From: JAPPLB01 sp965204095
GTDB taxonomy: Bacteria > Acidobacteriota > Terriglobia > Bryobacterales > UBA6623
Length of the DNA stretch: 64,000 bases
NCBI GenBank assembly: GCA_965204095.1
Contig: OZ241991.1
Coordinates: forward strand, 3,844,001 to 3,908,000
Reading direction: 5' to 3'
Position numbers and translations under genes: made by a program. This document shows, one piece after another, positions 16,637-25,254 of the stretch; the first letter of the stretch is position 1; each line of letters starts with the position of its first letter. Under the pieces are notes generated by a model that had not been told where the DNA came from, did not search any database, and saw only the letters and a list, made by a program, of their open reading frames with translations.

Positions 16637-18532
16637 CTAGTTCAGGTTGCCTTGATAGGCGGCTTCGATCGAGATCTTTTGACGTTGCAGAACCCGGCCG
16701 GTGGCGCGGTCAAGCTCGTCGCGGGCCGACATGTAGCTTCTCATCGCGTTGATTTCTCCCGTGCGGGCATTCGCCAGGTCGCGCTGGACCTGCACGATCT
16801 GGAAGATGGACGAGGACCCCAGCGTGAAACGCTTCTTTTCCGCCTCGAGCATGGCGGCGCGCAATTGCCGCGCCTGCTCCGCGATCCTGTAGCTCTCACG
16901 GGCTCGCGCGAGGCCTTGCACCGCTTGCGTGACTTCGAGTTTGATGTTGTTTTCCTGCTGCCGAATCTGCAGGTCCGTTCGTCGCCGCCGCAGGAGTTCG
17001 CGGGTCATGTCGGCCTGCGCCTGCCGATTCTTCAAGGGAATGTTGAGGCTCAGGAAAACTCCGTAATCGGGAAAGTTGCGCCGCGTGATCTGGCCGAGGG
17101 CCGTGCCGAATCCGCCGATGAAGAACGGATTCGCTTCGCCGACACCGGGCAGGATGGTCAAGTTCTCGTTGATCGTCCCGGCCAGCGCATTGTTGCGGGC
17201 AAATGCCGTCAAGTCGACCGACGGCAGCATCGCGTTCTTGATGCCCTTGAGGTTGATGTCCGAATTCTCGCGGTTCATCCGGGCCGACACGAGCCCGGGG
17301 CGAGAACGCAGCGCCTGCTTGATGAGGTCTTGGAGCGGTTCGATCGGCTCGTTTTCAGGCACTTCGATCTCGTCGACCGGCACGATGTCGATGCCGAGAA
17401 GCGTCGTGCTTGACGGCCCAAATTTCGAGATTGCGTTCTTGATGATGTTCTCCTGCCGGCGGATGTTGTCTTCGGCATCCAGCAGTTGCTGGCGGTAGAG
17501 AGTGGTCTCGGCTTCCACGCGAGTGATCTCGAAGCCCGGCTGCAACCCGAGTTCGACCTGGCGCTTCGTGTTCCTGACCAGGAGTTCCGAGAGTTCGAGA
17601 TCGGCTTGGCGTCCTTCGGCTTCGGCGATGAAGGCCACCAGGTCCCAATAGAGGTTTTGCAGTTGTGTGACGGTCGAGATGAGCTGAAGCTCGAATTGCA
17701 GGTCCTGGACTTCCTGGTTGTTCTTCGCGATTCGGATATTGCGGTTGTTGACGGCGCGCCCGAAGCCCTGCAACAGGCGTTGTCTGATCGTCAGCGACAT
17801 GTCGCTCCCCAACGCCGGGTTGAACAGGCTGCGCAAGTTGTTGTTTTCCGAGAGCACCGTTGAAAAACCGACCCCCAGTGTCGTGCCCGTCGTGAAACCT
17901 TGGGAGTAGTTGAGGTTGTAGGAGTTCGTGTCTTGAACGAGGGTGTTGGTGCCCGTGACGAAGTCGCTGATTTGAGGATTGCTGGTTCTCGCGAAGGTCA
18001 TCGTCGTGCTGAAGGCGGGATCAAGGTTCGTGGTTTGCGTCCCGAAGAACGATGCGGCATTGCCCGTCGCGGCGGCATTCGTTGCCTGCTCGGAAGCGTT
18101 TGTCGTGATGCCGGTGGCCTGGCCGCGCTGACCTTGCACCTGCTGGCCGGACCGCTGCGCCGACTGGCCGGTGGAAAGCGTGCTGATCTGCGTCTGGACG
18201 CCGCTGAGCTGCGCTCCGGCCCGGGCGCGCAAGAGGTCGGTATCCGCTTCGAGGCGCCCATAACGGCCAACCTCGATATCGAGGTTGTTCTCGAGGGCCA
18301 GCAGAATGAGGTCTTGAAGCGAGACGTACAGCTTGCCTTCGCGAATCAACCTGTCGATCGTCGCCGAATCGTCGAGGTCCGCCTCGGGCACCTCCGGCGC
18401 GCGATAGATGTTGAAGTTCGGCCACGTGCCGGCGCCCTGCGAGTAGTCAATCGGTCCCTGTGCGTCAGCACGCGGGGCGGTGACGCCCAGCAGAACGGCG
18501 GCGGTGAGCAAGCAAAAGAAAAATCTCGGCAT
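16637..18532 (-). CDS. TolC-family outer membrane efflux protein
   Basis: About 631 residues from the ATG at 18532 (AGGAG nine bases upstream). The signal peptide (MPRFFFCLLTAAVLLG...ADA) is clear; a longer frame to 18601 has none. Two long OEP-type helical repeats are visible, for example QLQNLYWDLVAFIAEAEGRQ and RRTDLQIRQQENNIKLEVTQ. The protein is longer than E. coli TolC because of a Gln/Thr/Ala-rich insert (about 130-200). Partner inner-membrane pump genes are not in this window. It likely forms the outer-membrane channel for efflux or type I secretion. Confidence 0.85.
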   Translation of the reverse strand: MPRFFFCLLTAAVLLGVTAPRADAQGPIDYSQGAGTWPNFNIYRAPEVPEADLDDSATIDRLIREGKLYVSLQDLILLALENNLDIEVGRYGRLEADTDLLRARAGAQLSGVQTQISTLSTGQSAQRSGQQVQGQRGQATGITTNASEQATNAAATGNAASFFGTQTTNLDPAFSTTMTFARTSNPQISDFVTGTNTLVQDTNSYNLNYSQGFTTGTTLGVGFSTVLSENNNLRSLFNPALGSDMSLTIRQRLLQGFGRAVNNRNIRIAKNNQEVQDLQFELQLISTVTQLQNLYWDLVAFIAEAEGRQADLELSELLVRNTKRQVELGLQPGFEITRVEAETTLYRQQLLDAEDNIRRQENIIKNAISKFGPSSTTLLGIDIVPVDEIEVPENEPIEPLQDLIKQALRSRPGLVSARMNRENSDINLKGIKNAMLPSVDLTAFARNNALAGTINENLTILPGVGEANPFFIGGFGTALGQITRRNFPDYGVFLSLNIPLKNRQAQADMTRELLRRRRTDLQIRQQENNIKLEVTQAVQGLARARESYRIAEQARQLRAAMLEAEKKRFTLGSSSIFQIVQVQRDLANARTGEINAMRSYMSARDELDRATGRVLQRQKISIEAAYQGNLN

Positions 18533-19086
18533 TCTGAAGACTCCTGTTCCCGGCACAGCGAAAAACGGATGATCTACACCGTAAGACGTAACGAGGCCCA
18601 TAAGGTGGCGCGGGAAATGTCAGGGCCTGACTGATAGGTACGCTGTAGACGGCGGAAACGTTCCTTGCGTTACAAACCGCCGTGGGCCGCGCTGTCTTCC
18701 GGCAGGCGTAGCAAGACCCGTTCGAGCCGAGCCTCAGGGGTTATCCCGGGCGCTTCGCCAGCCTGTATTTCTCACCACGTGGCGAGGCGAAGTGCGTGAG
18801 AGGGCCGTCAGGACGAGGCGCGAGCCGCTTGGCGCGCGCAGGCGTACTTGAACAGTACGTCGAGCACGGCAAGCAAGCGCAACGAAGTCCTGGCGGTCGT
18901 ATCGCGTGCTTCGACCGTCGGGTGGTGAGAAATGCAGGCTAGGAACCCTCACGGCAAGCCGGCAACAACCATCAAACCAGGTCAGCGGCTGCGTCCGCTT
19001 GCGGCCATGGTTCCATCCCGCGCCGAATGGGCCCGGAAGGGGCTGCGAAAGGAACCTGCGCATCAATTCGCATCAGCCAACTCCCC
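18533..19086. other. Intergenic region between tolC-type gene and trkH
   Basis: It holds palindromic copy 10 in the middle. No gene or clear promoter was recognised in the flanking 18533-18759 and 18941-19086. Confidence 0.6.
18760..18940 (+). repeat. Palindromic element, copy 10
   Basis: Full 181-bp copy in the opposite orientation to copies 1-8: AGCCTGTATTTCTCACCAC to GTGGTGAGAAATGCAGGCT. The single end mispair is T.G, a wobble on this strand. Confidence 0.9.
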
Positions 19087-20538
19087 CTATTTCCTCCAGA
19101 ACCCAGGCGTCAGCAGAACGAGCGCGGAGTAGAACTCGAGGCGGCCGGCAATCATGCAAAAGCTCAAGACCCATTTGGCTCCCGCAGGCATCCAGCCATA
19201 GTTTTCGACCGGCCCGACTCCTCCAAACGCGGGACCGATGTTGAATACCGCCGCAATCGACGCGGTGAGAGACGTCAAGGGGTCCACACCCATTGAGGCC
19301 AGCAACAGCGATGCTGACACGATGACGGTGGCGGCAATGTAAACCAGGTTCAGCAAGCTCTGAATCGTCGACTCCGGGATGACGCGTTCTCCGAGACGAA
19401 CAGCAAACACGCCGTGCCGCTCCACCATGCGCTTGAGTTCTCGATAGATCACCTTGGTGAGCAGCATCAGACGCGCAACCTTGAGTCCGCCCGACGTGGA
19501 GCCCGTGCAGCCACCGACGAACATCAATCCCAGCAACAGCATTTGCCCCAGGGGATGCCACAGCTCGAAGTCGTCCGTCACAAGCCCTGACGTGGTCGTA
19601 ATCGATGTGACTTGAAAGAAACCGGCGCGAACAGCGGGCTCCCAGGCATACCCGTTATGAAAACGAAGCAGGACCGTGGCGACGATGCCGGCGATGAGAA
19701 GGATGCCGGCGTAAGCCCTCAACTGAGCGTTCGCCAGAACTGCGAGCGGGCGGTGCTCCAGCCACAACCGGTAATGCAGAATCATGCTGACTCCGCCCAG
19801 GAACATGAAAACGATGATCGTGTATTCCACAGCGGGATTCTGGAAACCCGCGACGCTCGCGCTACGGCTCGAAAAGCCGCCGGTGCCCATGACGGAGAAC
19901 GTGTGGCACAGAGCATCGAAGTTGTTCATGCCTGCCCAGCGCAGGGACAGGTACGAAGCGATCGAAAGCCCCAGGTACACTTTCCAGAGCGCCAATGCCG
20001 TCTGAGTAACACGAGGCTTCAATTTCTCCGAGGTCGATCCGGAGAACTCGGCGCGATAGAGACTGGCGCCGCCGTGCCCGAGAATCGGCAGGACGGCTAC
20101 CCCGAGTAATATGATGCCCATCCCGCCGAACCAGTGAGTGAGGCACCGCCAGAACAGAACCGGTTTCCCGAGCTGTTCGACGTCACCGAGGACGGTAGCG
20201 CCTGAAGCTGAAAATCCTGAGGCGGCCTCGAAGAACGCGTCGGCAAAGCTGGGAAACTCCGGGGAAAAGTACAGTGGAAGGCTGCCGAACAAAGTTATGA
20301 AAAACCAGGTGACCGTTACCAGCAAGAGTGCTTCGCGAGAACGTAATTCACGAGCCGGACGAGGCAGCAAGACGGTCAAGAGACCCCCGGCCGCCGCGCA
20401 GATGAACAATGAGATCAGCAATGGGAGAAGCGGTCCGGAGGACGACAACAGCCCATACAGAATGGGTATCGTCATCGCCATGGCCAGAAACAGGAGAAAC
20501 TGCCCCAAGACGTGGCCGATCGAGTCAAACCGCAACAC
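19087..20538 (-). CDS. trkH: TrkH-family potassium uptake channel
   Basis: A 483-residue polytopic membrane protein. The four pore-loop selectivity segments of Trk/Ktr channels are visible: SGFSASGATV, MGTGGFSSRS, TTTSGLVTDD and FNIGPAFGGVG. GGCTGSTSGGLKVAR between the third and fourth pore units is also typical. TrkH moves K+ (or Na+) into the cell under control of a cytosolic TrkA-type regulator, which is not in the window. The start is GTG. The gene is solitary, followed downstream by repeat copy 10. Confidence 0.92.
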   Translation of the reverse strand: MLRFDSIGHVLGQFLLFLAMAMTIPILYGLLSSSGPLLPLLISLFICAAAGGLLTVLLPRPARELRSREALLLVTVTWFFITLFGSLPLYFSPEFPSFADAFFEAASGFSASGATVLGDVEQLGKPVLFWRCLTHWFGGMGIILLGVAVLPILGHGGASLYRAEFSGSTSEKLKPRVTQTALALWKVYLGLSIASYLSLRWAGMNNFDALCHTFSVMGTGGFSSRSASVAGFQNPAVEYTIIVFMFLGGVSMILHYRLWLEHRPLAVLANAQLRAYAGILLIAGIVATVLLRFHNGYAWEPAVRAGFFQVTSITTTSGLVTDDFELWHPLGQMLLLGLMFVGGCTGSTSGGLKVARLMLLTKVIYRELKRMVERHGVFAVRLGERVIPESTIQSLLNLVYIAATVIVSASLLLASMGVDPLTSLTASIAAVFNIGPAFGGVGPVENYGWMPAGAKWVLSFCMIAGRLEFYSALVLLTPGFWRK

Positions 20539-20845
20539 GGTGTCGAACCTGTTCGTTCAGGGCATCCCCGGCACGGATGGAATCAATACCAGAACGGGCA
20601 CGCGGTAGTTTCTTGCCGCCCAAGGCCCTCGGAGAGCGAGAACTTGCTCGCGCACACCCGTGGGCCCCGAGCAGCCTCAGCCTTGAACCCGGATTTCCCT
20701 TGGGGCCTTCCGGCTGCGGATAGCGCAGGCGCTGCATGGTTGCCAGGCAACCGTTTACGCGCTGCTGCCACGTTCCGCCCATCGGGTCAACAGACATGAC
20801 GCGCCATGAGCTCATCGCCGCACACCCAGCAGCGATCATCGCTCG
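20539..20845. other. Intergenic region with a short perfect inverted repeat
   Basis: 307 bp between trkH and higA without a gene. The only feature noted is GGTTGCCAGGCAACC at 20738-20752, a perfect 7-bp inverted repeat around one base, which could be a protein-binding site. Confidence 0.4.
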
Positions 20846-21109
20846 TCATGCCGCATCCTGCGTTCGCCGCCGCGCTTGCGCCAGGTCGAAGCTCCCTTGC
20901 ATCCGCACCCAATGTTCAGCGTCACTCCATCCGACACGCTCCAATGCCAGCGCCATCGTGGGTGAAACGCCGGCGTGTCCGTTGAGCAGCCGCGACAGCG
21001 TATTTCGCGTCACGCCAAGGCGTTCCGCGCACTGTGTCACCGTCCAGCCTTTCGCCTCCATGCTCTCACGAATCAGTTCTCCAGGGTGCGACGGGTTGCG
21101 CATGGGCAT
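20846..21109 (-). CDS. higA: HigA-family antitoxin (XRE-type, VapI-like)
   Basis: An 87-residue antitoxin with a helix-turn-helix at about 21-55 (VTQCAERLGVTRNTLSRLLN). The HPGELIRE N-terminus is standard for the HigA family paired with HigB. It binds and neutralises HigB and represses the operon. It lies downstream of the toxin by 12 nt, the usual toxin-first order. It is similar in layout to the second HigA at 34825, but the sequences differ enough for separate pairs. Confidence 0.9.
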   Translation of the reverse strand: MPMRNPSHPGELIRESMEAKGWTVTQCAERLGVTRNTLSRLLNGHAGVSPTMALALERVGWSDAEHWVRMQGSFDLAQARRRTQDAA

Positions 21110-21121
21110 GGCGGGCCTCCT

Positions 21122-21394
21122 TTAGTGGTAGTCCATCAGGTCAACATCTACCGCCTCGCCGCGATCGAAGCGGAAAACAATGCGCCAGTTGCCGGACACG
21201 CGCACGCTCCATTGCCCGCGGCGCTCCCCCTTGAGTCGGTGCAGTTGCCACCCGGGCAGGTCCATGTTCCGAGGCGACCGCGCATCCTGCAGCGCGGTCA
21301 GCACGCGTCGGATACGTTCCACATGGTCGGGGTTGAGCCCGCGGGTATCGTCTCGTTCGTGGAATCTCCGCAGCCCTTTGTGCGCGAATCGAAT
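21122..21394 (-). CDS. higB: HigB/RelE-family toxin with apparent ATT start
   Basis: The recognisable toxin runs about 90 residues, from IRFAHKGLRRFHERDD to VSGNWRIVFRF and the end VDLMDYH. Family members are about 92 residues and begin MIR-FRHKGL. Here the codon where the start should be is ATT (21394-21392). The first ordinary start in frame is a GTG at 21322, which would remove the first 24 residues. A -10 box ends seven bases upstream of the ATT, so the mRNA would start at or next to it. HigB-type toxins cut mRNA on the ribosome. Either a rare ATT start or a weakened gene; I favour a functional rare start. Confidence 0.78.
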   Translation of the reverse strand: MRFAHKGLRRFHERDDTRGLNPDHVERIRRVLTALQDARSPRNMDLPGWQLHRLKGERRGQWSVRVSGNWRIVFRFDRGEAVDVDLMDYH

Positions 21395-21400
21395 GCCACG

Positions 21401-21429
21401 AATATAGCCCGTATCGTATCACGTTGCAA
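21401..21429 (-). promoter_or_regulatory. Promoter of higBA copy 1
   Basis: On the minus strand TTGCAA (21429-21424), 17 nt, TATATT (21406-21401). The transcription start would fall at about 21394, exactly the ATT codon, so the message is predicted to be leaderless. Confidence 0.65.
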
Positions 21430-21568
21430 TCCGATGGGCTGTCTGGTCAACGCAATAGGGAAGGCTCCCCTTTCTCATTCTCGGCATGGGTTCATTTGAC
21501 GTTGGCCGCAACGAAAGGAACCTGCAGGGCATGTCGCTGTCCTGCGGCTCTCGCTGCTGCCGGACATA

Positions 21569-22507
21569 ATGAGCACAATGATCCACATCACGGAAGAACA
21601 GGTTCGGGAAGCGTTGCCGATGGCCAAGGCGATCGATCTGGTGGAGGAGGCGTTCCGGCGTCTCGGCGACGGCCGTGCGGTGAATCACGCCCGACGCAGG
21701 GTCATGCTCGACAACGGCGCCTGGCTGCACTGCATGGCGGCAGGCGATAACGAGGGCGGCTACCTCGCCGCGAAAGTGTATGCGACCCGGCCGCGGGTCG
21801 GGGCGCGGTTCGCGGTCTTGCTGTTCGACGCCGAAACCACCGAGCTGCTGGCCGTCATCGACGCGAACGCTCTTGGGCGGATTCGGACGGGCGCCGCAAC
21901 GGGCGTGGCGACCCGCTGCCTGGCCCGCCCGGAGGCGCGGCGGCTCGGGATGATCGGTTGCGGTTTTCAGGCCGAAACGCAGTTCGAGGCCATTGCCGAG
22001 GTTCGCGATCTGGAAACTGCGCTCGTGTATAGCCGGTCGCCCGAGCGGCGGGAGCGGTTCGCGCGAAAGATGTCGGAACGGCTGGGGATTGCGGTGCGGG
22101 CGGTGGACAGCGCCCGGGCGGCGGTCTCGGAGAGTGACGTTGTAGTCACCATCACGACAGCGCGTGAGCCTCTGTTTTCGGCGGACGTCGTGCCGGCGGG
22201 TTGCCATATCAACGCGGCCGGGAGCAACCATGCGAAGCGGGTCGAGGTGGATGCCCCCACGGTGGCTCGGTGCGCGCTGGTGGCGGTGGATTCCATCGAG
22301 CAGGCGCGGATGGAAGCGGGCGACCTGATTCAGGCTCACGCGGCGGGCTCGCTCGATTGGTGCCGGGTCGTGGAAGTCTCGTCGATTGTGTCCGGCAAAA
22401 CGCCAGGGCGCGGGTCGGCGGACGACATGACGTTGTTCGAGTCGCAGGGCTTGGCGATCCAGGATCTGATGGCGGCGGGGCATGTGTACCGGGAAGTCGC
22501 CGGCTGA
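21569..22507 (+). CDS. Ornithine cyclodeaminase/mu-crystallin family protein
   Basis: A 312-residue NAD(P)-binding enzyme family member. Visible features are the conserved lysine in AAKVY (K69), GRIRTGAATG (103-112) and the Rossmann motif GMIGCGFQAETQ (127-138). A late SADDMTLFESQGLAIQD segment is typical of the family. Members make proline from ornithine, reduce imines or act as alanine dehydrogenases; the substrate cannot be fixed. The gene is solitary, ending just before a half palindromic element. An ATG at 21578 is an alternative start. Confidence 0.85.
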   Translation: MSTMIHITEEQVREALPMAKAIDLVEEAFRRLGDGRAVNHARRRVMLDNGAWLHCMAAGDNEGGYLAAKVYATRPRVGARFAVLLFDAETTELLAVIDANALGRIRTGAATGVATRCLARPEARRLGMIGCGFQAETQFEAIAEVRDLETALVYSRSPERRERFARKMSERLGIAVRAVDSARAAVSESDVVVTITTAREPLFSADVVPAGCHINAAGSNHAKRVEVDAPTVARCALVAVDSIEQARMEAGDLIQAHAAGSLDWCRVVEVSSIVSGKTPGRGSADDMTLFESQGLAIQDLMAAGHVYREVAG

Positions 22508-22510
22508 TAG

Positions 22511-22616
22511 CGTGCGCGCGTCAAGCGGCTCGCGCCTTTTTCCTCCGCCCGGCTTGCGCCTGGTCTTGACGGCCCTCTCACGCACTTCGCCTCGCCACAT
22601 GGTGAGAAATGCAGGC
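22511..22616 (-). repeat. Palindromic element, copy 11 (right half only)
   Basis: It begins in the middle of the element (CGTGCGCGCGTCAAGCGGCT) and runs to ATGGTGAGAAATGCAGGC. It shares the CTTTTTCCTCCGCC insert with copy 1. The left half is missing, and the junction is four bases after the cyclodeaminase stop. Confidence 0.82.
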
Positions 22617-22617
22617 A

Positions 22618-22676
22618 AGACCGACAAGCAGGACAACGGATCCCCGCGTGAACTTGACTCGAATGTGAACCTTGGC
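22618..22676 (+). repeat. 59-bp repeat, copy 1 (partner 25182-25240)
   Basis: AGACCGACAAGCAGGACAAC at the left and ACTTGACTCGAATGTGAACC near the right match 25182-25240 in direct orientation. Only the central few bases differ. Both copies lie near the end of a palindromic element. Confidence 0.8.
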
Positions 22677-22688
22677 CAGGGACAAGAA

Positions 22689-23081
22689 CTACCCCAGCGC
22701 TGCCGGAATATCGGTTTCGGTGAAGCGTTTTCCCTGGAAGAGAAGCGGCTCGCCCGACACCCTCGCCAGAGCATAGGAGAAGCAGTCGCCCCAATTGAGC
22801 TGCGCCGGGTGGCGGCCTCTGCCGAAGACCCGCGCCGCGTACCTTGCCCAATCGACTTGCTCGGGAGTAAGGGGCGCCACCTCGATGGCCGCGTTGTGCA
22901 GCAGAAGGTCGAGTTCGCGGCCGCCGATCGGCCCATAGCGGCTTTCCACAACGATGGATGCCTCCACTACGGAAACGCCCGATACGAATCGAACGGGGTC
23001 ATCGTTGATGGCCTGTTCGATGCGCTCCGCGGCCGGCTCGCTGAGGAGAATCGCCAGAAGCGCCGACGAGTCGATGACCAT
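22689..23081 (-). CDS. vapC: VapC-type PIN-domain toxin
   Basis: A 130-residue PIN ribonuclease. The acidic metal site is complete: D4 (MVIDSSAL), E40 (SVVEASIV), D99 (NWGDCFSYAL) and a possible fourth acid, D124. VapC toxins cleave tRNA or rRNA. It follows vapB by two bases on the same strand. It is in the group that pairs with PSK/Rv0623-type antitoxins. Confidence 0.9.
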   Translation of the reverse strand: MVIDSSALLAILLSEPAAERIEQAINDDPVRFVSGVSVVEASIVVESRYGPIGGRELDLLLHNAAIEVAPLTPEQVDWARYAARVFGRGRHPAQLNWGDCFSYALARVSGEPLLFQGKRFTETDIPAALG

Positions 23082-23083
23082 GG

Positions 23084-23335
23084 CTATTCCGGGAGGCCGC
23101 TGCCGTAGCCGAGAATCTCGTCCGAGGGACGGTTGTCGACGACGGGCAGCGCGGCGCAGCGCTCGCGGATGGCGCGAAGCTCGTCAAGCAGGCGAGGTTT
23201 CGAGCTGCGAGCCCTGGCGCGAAGCAGGCGCTCCCGCAGGGACTGGATCACGGCGTCGGTCAAGGTCTCGCCGGTGGCCTCGGCGAGTTCGCGGGCCAGG
23301 CGGTCCGCTTCGGAATGCTTGATGTACAACGCCAC
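23084..23335 (-). CDS. vapB: VapB-type antitoxin (PSK/Rv0623-like)
   Basis: An 83-residue antitoxin beginning GTG. The N-terminal ALYIKHSEADRLARELA is the DNA-binding ribbon-helix-helix part. The C-terminal GYGSGLPE tail is typical of antitoxins that occupy the VapC active site. It lies 36 nt after the stop of the sugar ABC ATPase gene, on the same strand, with an AT-rich promoter region in between. Confidence 0.88.
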   Translation of the reverse strand: MALYIKHSEADRLARELAEATGETLTDAVIQSLRERLLRARARSSKPRLLDELRAIRERCAALPVVDNRPSDEILGYGSGLPE

Positions 23336-23345
23336 CGAATGAATG

Positions 23346-23374
23346 ATAGCATATATATAAATATATATTGTCTA
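23346..23374 (-). promoter_or_regulatory. AT-rich promoter/operator of vapBC
   Basis: On the minus strand TAGACA (23374-23369), then an alternating A/T stretch, then TATGCT (23353-23348). The 15-nt spacing is short; TGCTAT two bases on gives 17. The stop codon TAG of the upstream ABC gene is the first half of TAGACA. The AT stretch is strikingly different from the surrounding GC-rich DNA. Confidence 0.45.
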
Positions 23375-24892
23375 TATTCTGGTGCCCGTGGCCGTCATCA
23401 TGATCGCGTGCTCCGTCCATTGCTCGACCGGCCGAGCCGAGCTCAGCCTCCCCCGGTGCATCACCGCCAGGCTGTCGCAGACCCCCAGCAACTCCGGGAT
23501 GTACGAGCTCACGAACAGAACCGCCTTGCCTTCGGAGGCCAGCCGGCCGATCCATTCGTAGATTTGGACCTTGCTGGCGACATCGATGCCGCGGGTCGGC
23601 TCATCGAGCAACAGCACATCGCAGTCGTGATGCAGCAGCCGGGCGAGCTGCACTTTCTGCTGGTTGCCCCCGGATAGCGAATGGACCGGCGCCGCGGACG
23701 AGGATGTCTTTACGCGCAACCGGTCGATCCACGCGCCGGCGGAGCGGCGCAGCGCGCCCCGGTCAAGCCAGCCTCTTCGGGAATAGGCGCCGAGGTCCGA
23801 AAGCACGATGTTGTCCTCGACGGCAAGATACGGCGCGAGGCCCTCGTCCTTGCGGTCTTCGCTGAGCAGGCCGACGCCGTTGGAAAGCCGCTCGGACGGA
23901 GAAGCGGGTCCGCGGTAGCTTGCGACACGGACCTCGCCGCCGCGCACCGGAGCTAGGCCGAAGACCGCCCGCAGCAACTCGGTCCTGCCGGCGCCGATGA
24001 GTCCGGCGATCCCGCACACTTCACCCCGCCTCAGCCGGAGCGAAGCGGATGTGACGCCAGGTGCTTCGAGACCGGTCAGTTCGAGAACCGGCTCGCCGAT
24101 CTCATGGGGAACGCGCGGGAACATGTCGTTCAACTTGCGGCCGATCATCCAGTGGATGATCCGGGCGTTCGAGACTTGTCCGACCGTTCCTGATCCGACG
24201 GTTTTGCCGTCCCGCAGGACCGTGAATGCATCGGCGACTTCAGCAACCTCCTCGAGAAAGTGGCTGATGTAGACGACCGCGACACCGCGTTCGCTGAGCC
24301 GTCGAATGACCTGGAAGAGGCGTTCGACATTGGGGCGGGTGAGACTGCTGGTCGGCTCGTCGAAAACGATGATGCGCGCGTCCGTCACCAGGGCTCGGGC
24401 CACCTCCACCAATTGCTGCGCGCCGACACTGAGCGAACCGGCGGGTGCGGCGGGGTCGATGTCGCTTTGTCCCAGGTCTTTGAGTGCTTGCTTGGTGCGC
24501 CGGTGGGCTTCCGCCTGGTCGAGGCGGCCTTGTCGAGAGGGCTCGATCCCGAGCAGGACGTTGGCGGCGACGGACAGGTGCGGGGCGATCGCAAGTTCCT
24601 GGTAGATCATGGCGACGCCCTGTTGCCTGGCGTCGAGGGGATGGGCGGGTTCGTAGCTGCGGCCATCGATCTGCATCGTGCCGCCGTCCGCGCCATAGAC
24701 CCCGCTGAGCACTTTCATCAACGTGCTCTTGCCGGCGCCGTTTTCGCCGATCAGAGCGTGGACTTCGCCGGCCCGGACCGCGAAGTCGACACCGTCGAGA
24801 GCACGGGTGGCTCCGAAGGATTTCCGGACGCCGTCCATGCGGAGTCGGGGAGGGCCGGTGTTGGTCTGTCGAGCGGCCGTGGACATGTTCAA
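23372..24892 (-). CDS. Sugar ABC transporter ATP-binding protein (RbsA/MglA type)
   Basis: 506 residues with two fused nucleotide-binding domains, as in CUT2 carbohydrate importers. The first domain is complete: Walker A GENGAGKST (about 49-57), degenerate signature SVGAQQ, Walker B IIVFDEPTSSLT. The second has the usual degenerate P-loop (GLIGAGRTE), signature LSGGNQQ and LLLDEPTRGID. It powers uptake of a sugar through a permease that is absent here. The binding-protein gene lies upstream on the same strand, separated by palindromic copy 12. Confidence 0.92.
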   Translation of the reverse strand: MNMSTAARQTNTGPPRLRMDGVRKSFGATRALDGVDFAVRAGEVHALIGENGAGKSTLMKVLSGVYGADGGTMQIDGRSYEPAHPLDARQQGVAMIYQELAIAPHLSVAANVLLGIEPSRQGRLDQAEAHRRTKQALKDLGQSDIDPAAPAGSLSVGAQQLVEVARALVTDARIIVFDEPTSSLTRPNVERLFQVIRRLSERGVAVVYISHFLEEVAEVADAFTVLRDGKTVGSGTVGQVSNARIIHWMIGRKLNDMFPRVPHEIGEPVLELTGLEAPGVTSASLRLRRGEVCGIAGLIGAGRTELLRAVFGLAPVRGGEVRVASYRGPASPSERLSNGVGLLSEDRKDEGLAPYLAVEDNIVLSDLGAYSRRGWLDRGALRRSAGAWIDRLRVKTSSSAAPVHSLSGGNQQKVQLARLLHHDCDVLLLDEPTRGIDVASKVQIYEWIGRLASEGKAVLFVSSYIPELLGVCDSLAVMHRGRLSSARPVEQWTEHAIMMTATGTRI

Positions 24893-24944
24893 ATGGTTCG
24901 CCCGGCCGAAGAGCCGCGAAAGGTCACGTTTCAGTCAGGGCGCT

Positions 24945-25125
24945 AGCCTGTATTTCTCACCACGTGGCGAGACGAAGTGCGTGAGAGGGCCGCCAGGACG
25001 AGGCGCGAGCCGCTTGGCGCGCGCAGGTGTACTTGAACAGTACATCGAGCACGGCAAGCAAGCGCAACGAAGTCATGGCGGTCATATCATGTGCTTCGGC
25101 CGTCTTGTGGTGAGAAATGCAGGCT
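24945..25125 (+). repeat. Palindromic element, copy 12
   Basis: Full 181-bp copy, AGCCTGTATTTCTCACCAC to TGTGGTGAGAAATGCAGGCT. It separates the binding-protein and ATPase genes of one ABC system. Confidence 0.9.
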
Positions 25126-25181
25126 GGGATTGAAGCGTACCGGACGTCCTCCGCCGGGACAATACTAGCGAGGAAGTCCTC

Positions 25182-25240
25182 AGACCGACAAGCAGGACAA
25201 CGGATCACAGCCTCAACTTGACTCGAATGTGAACCTTGGC
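25182..25240 (+). repeat. 59-bp repeat, copy 2
   Basis: Direct repeat of 22618-22676, differing mainly at ten central bases. It lies 57 bp beyond palindromic copy 12. Confidence 0.8.
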
Positions 25241-25254
25241 AGCGAAGAAAAAAA

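Noticed and set aside
21419..22951. 510-codon minus-strand frame across the cyclodeaminase gene and a repeat
   Set aside because: It runs through palindromic copy 11 and is antisense to a clear enzyme gene.
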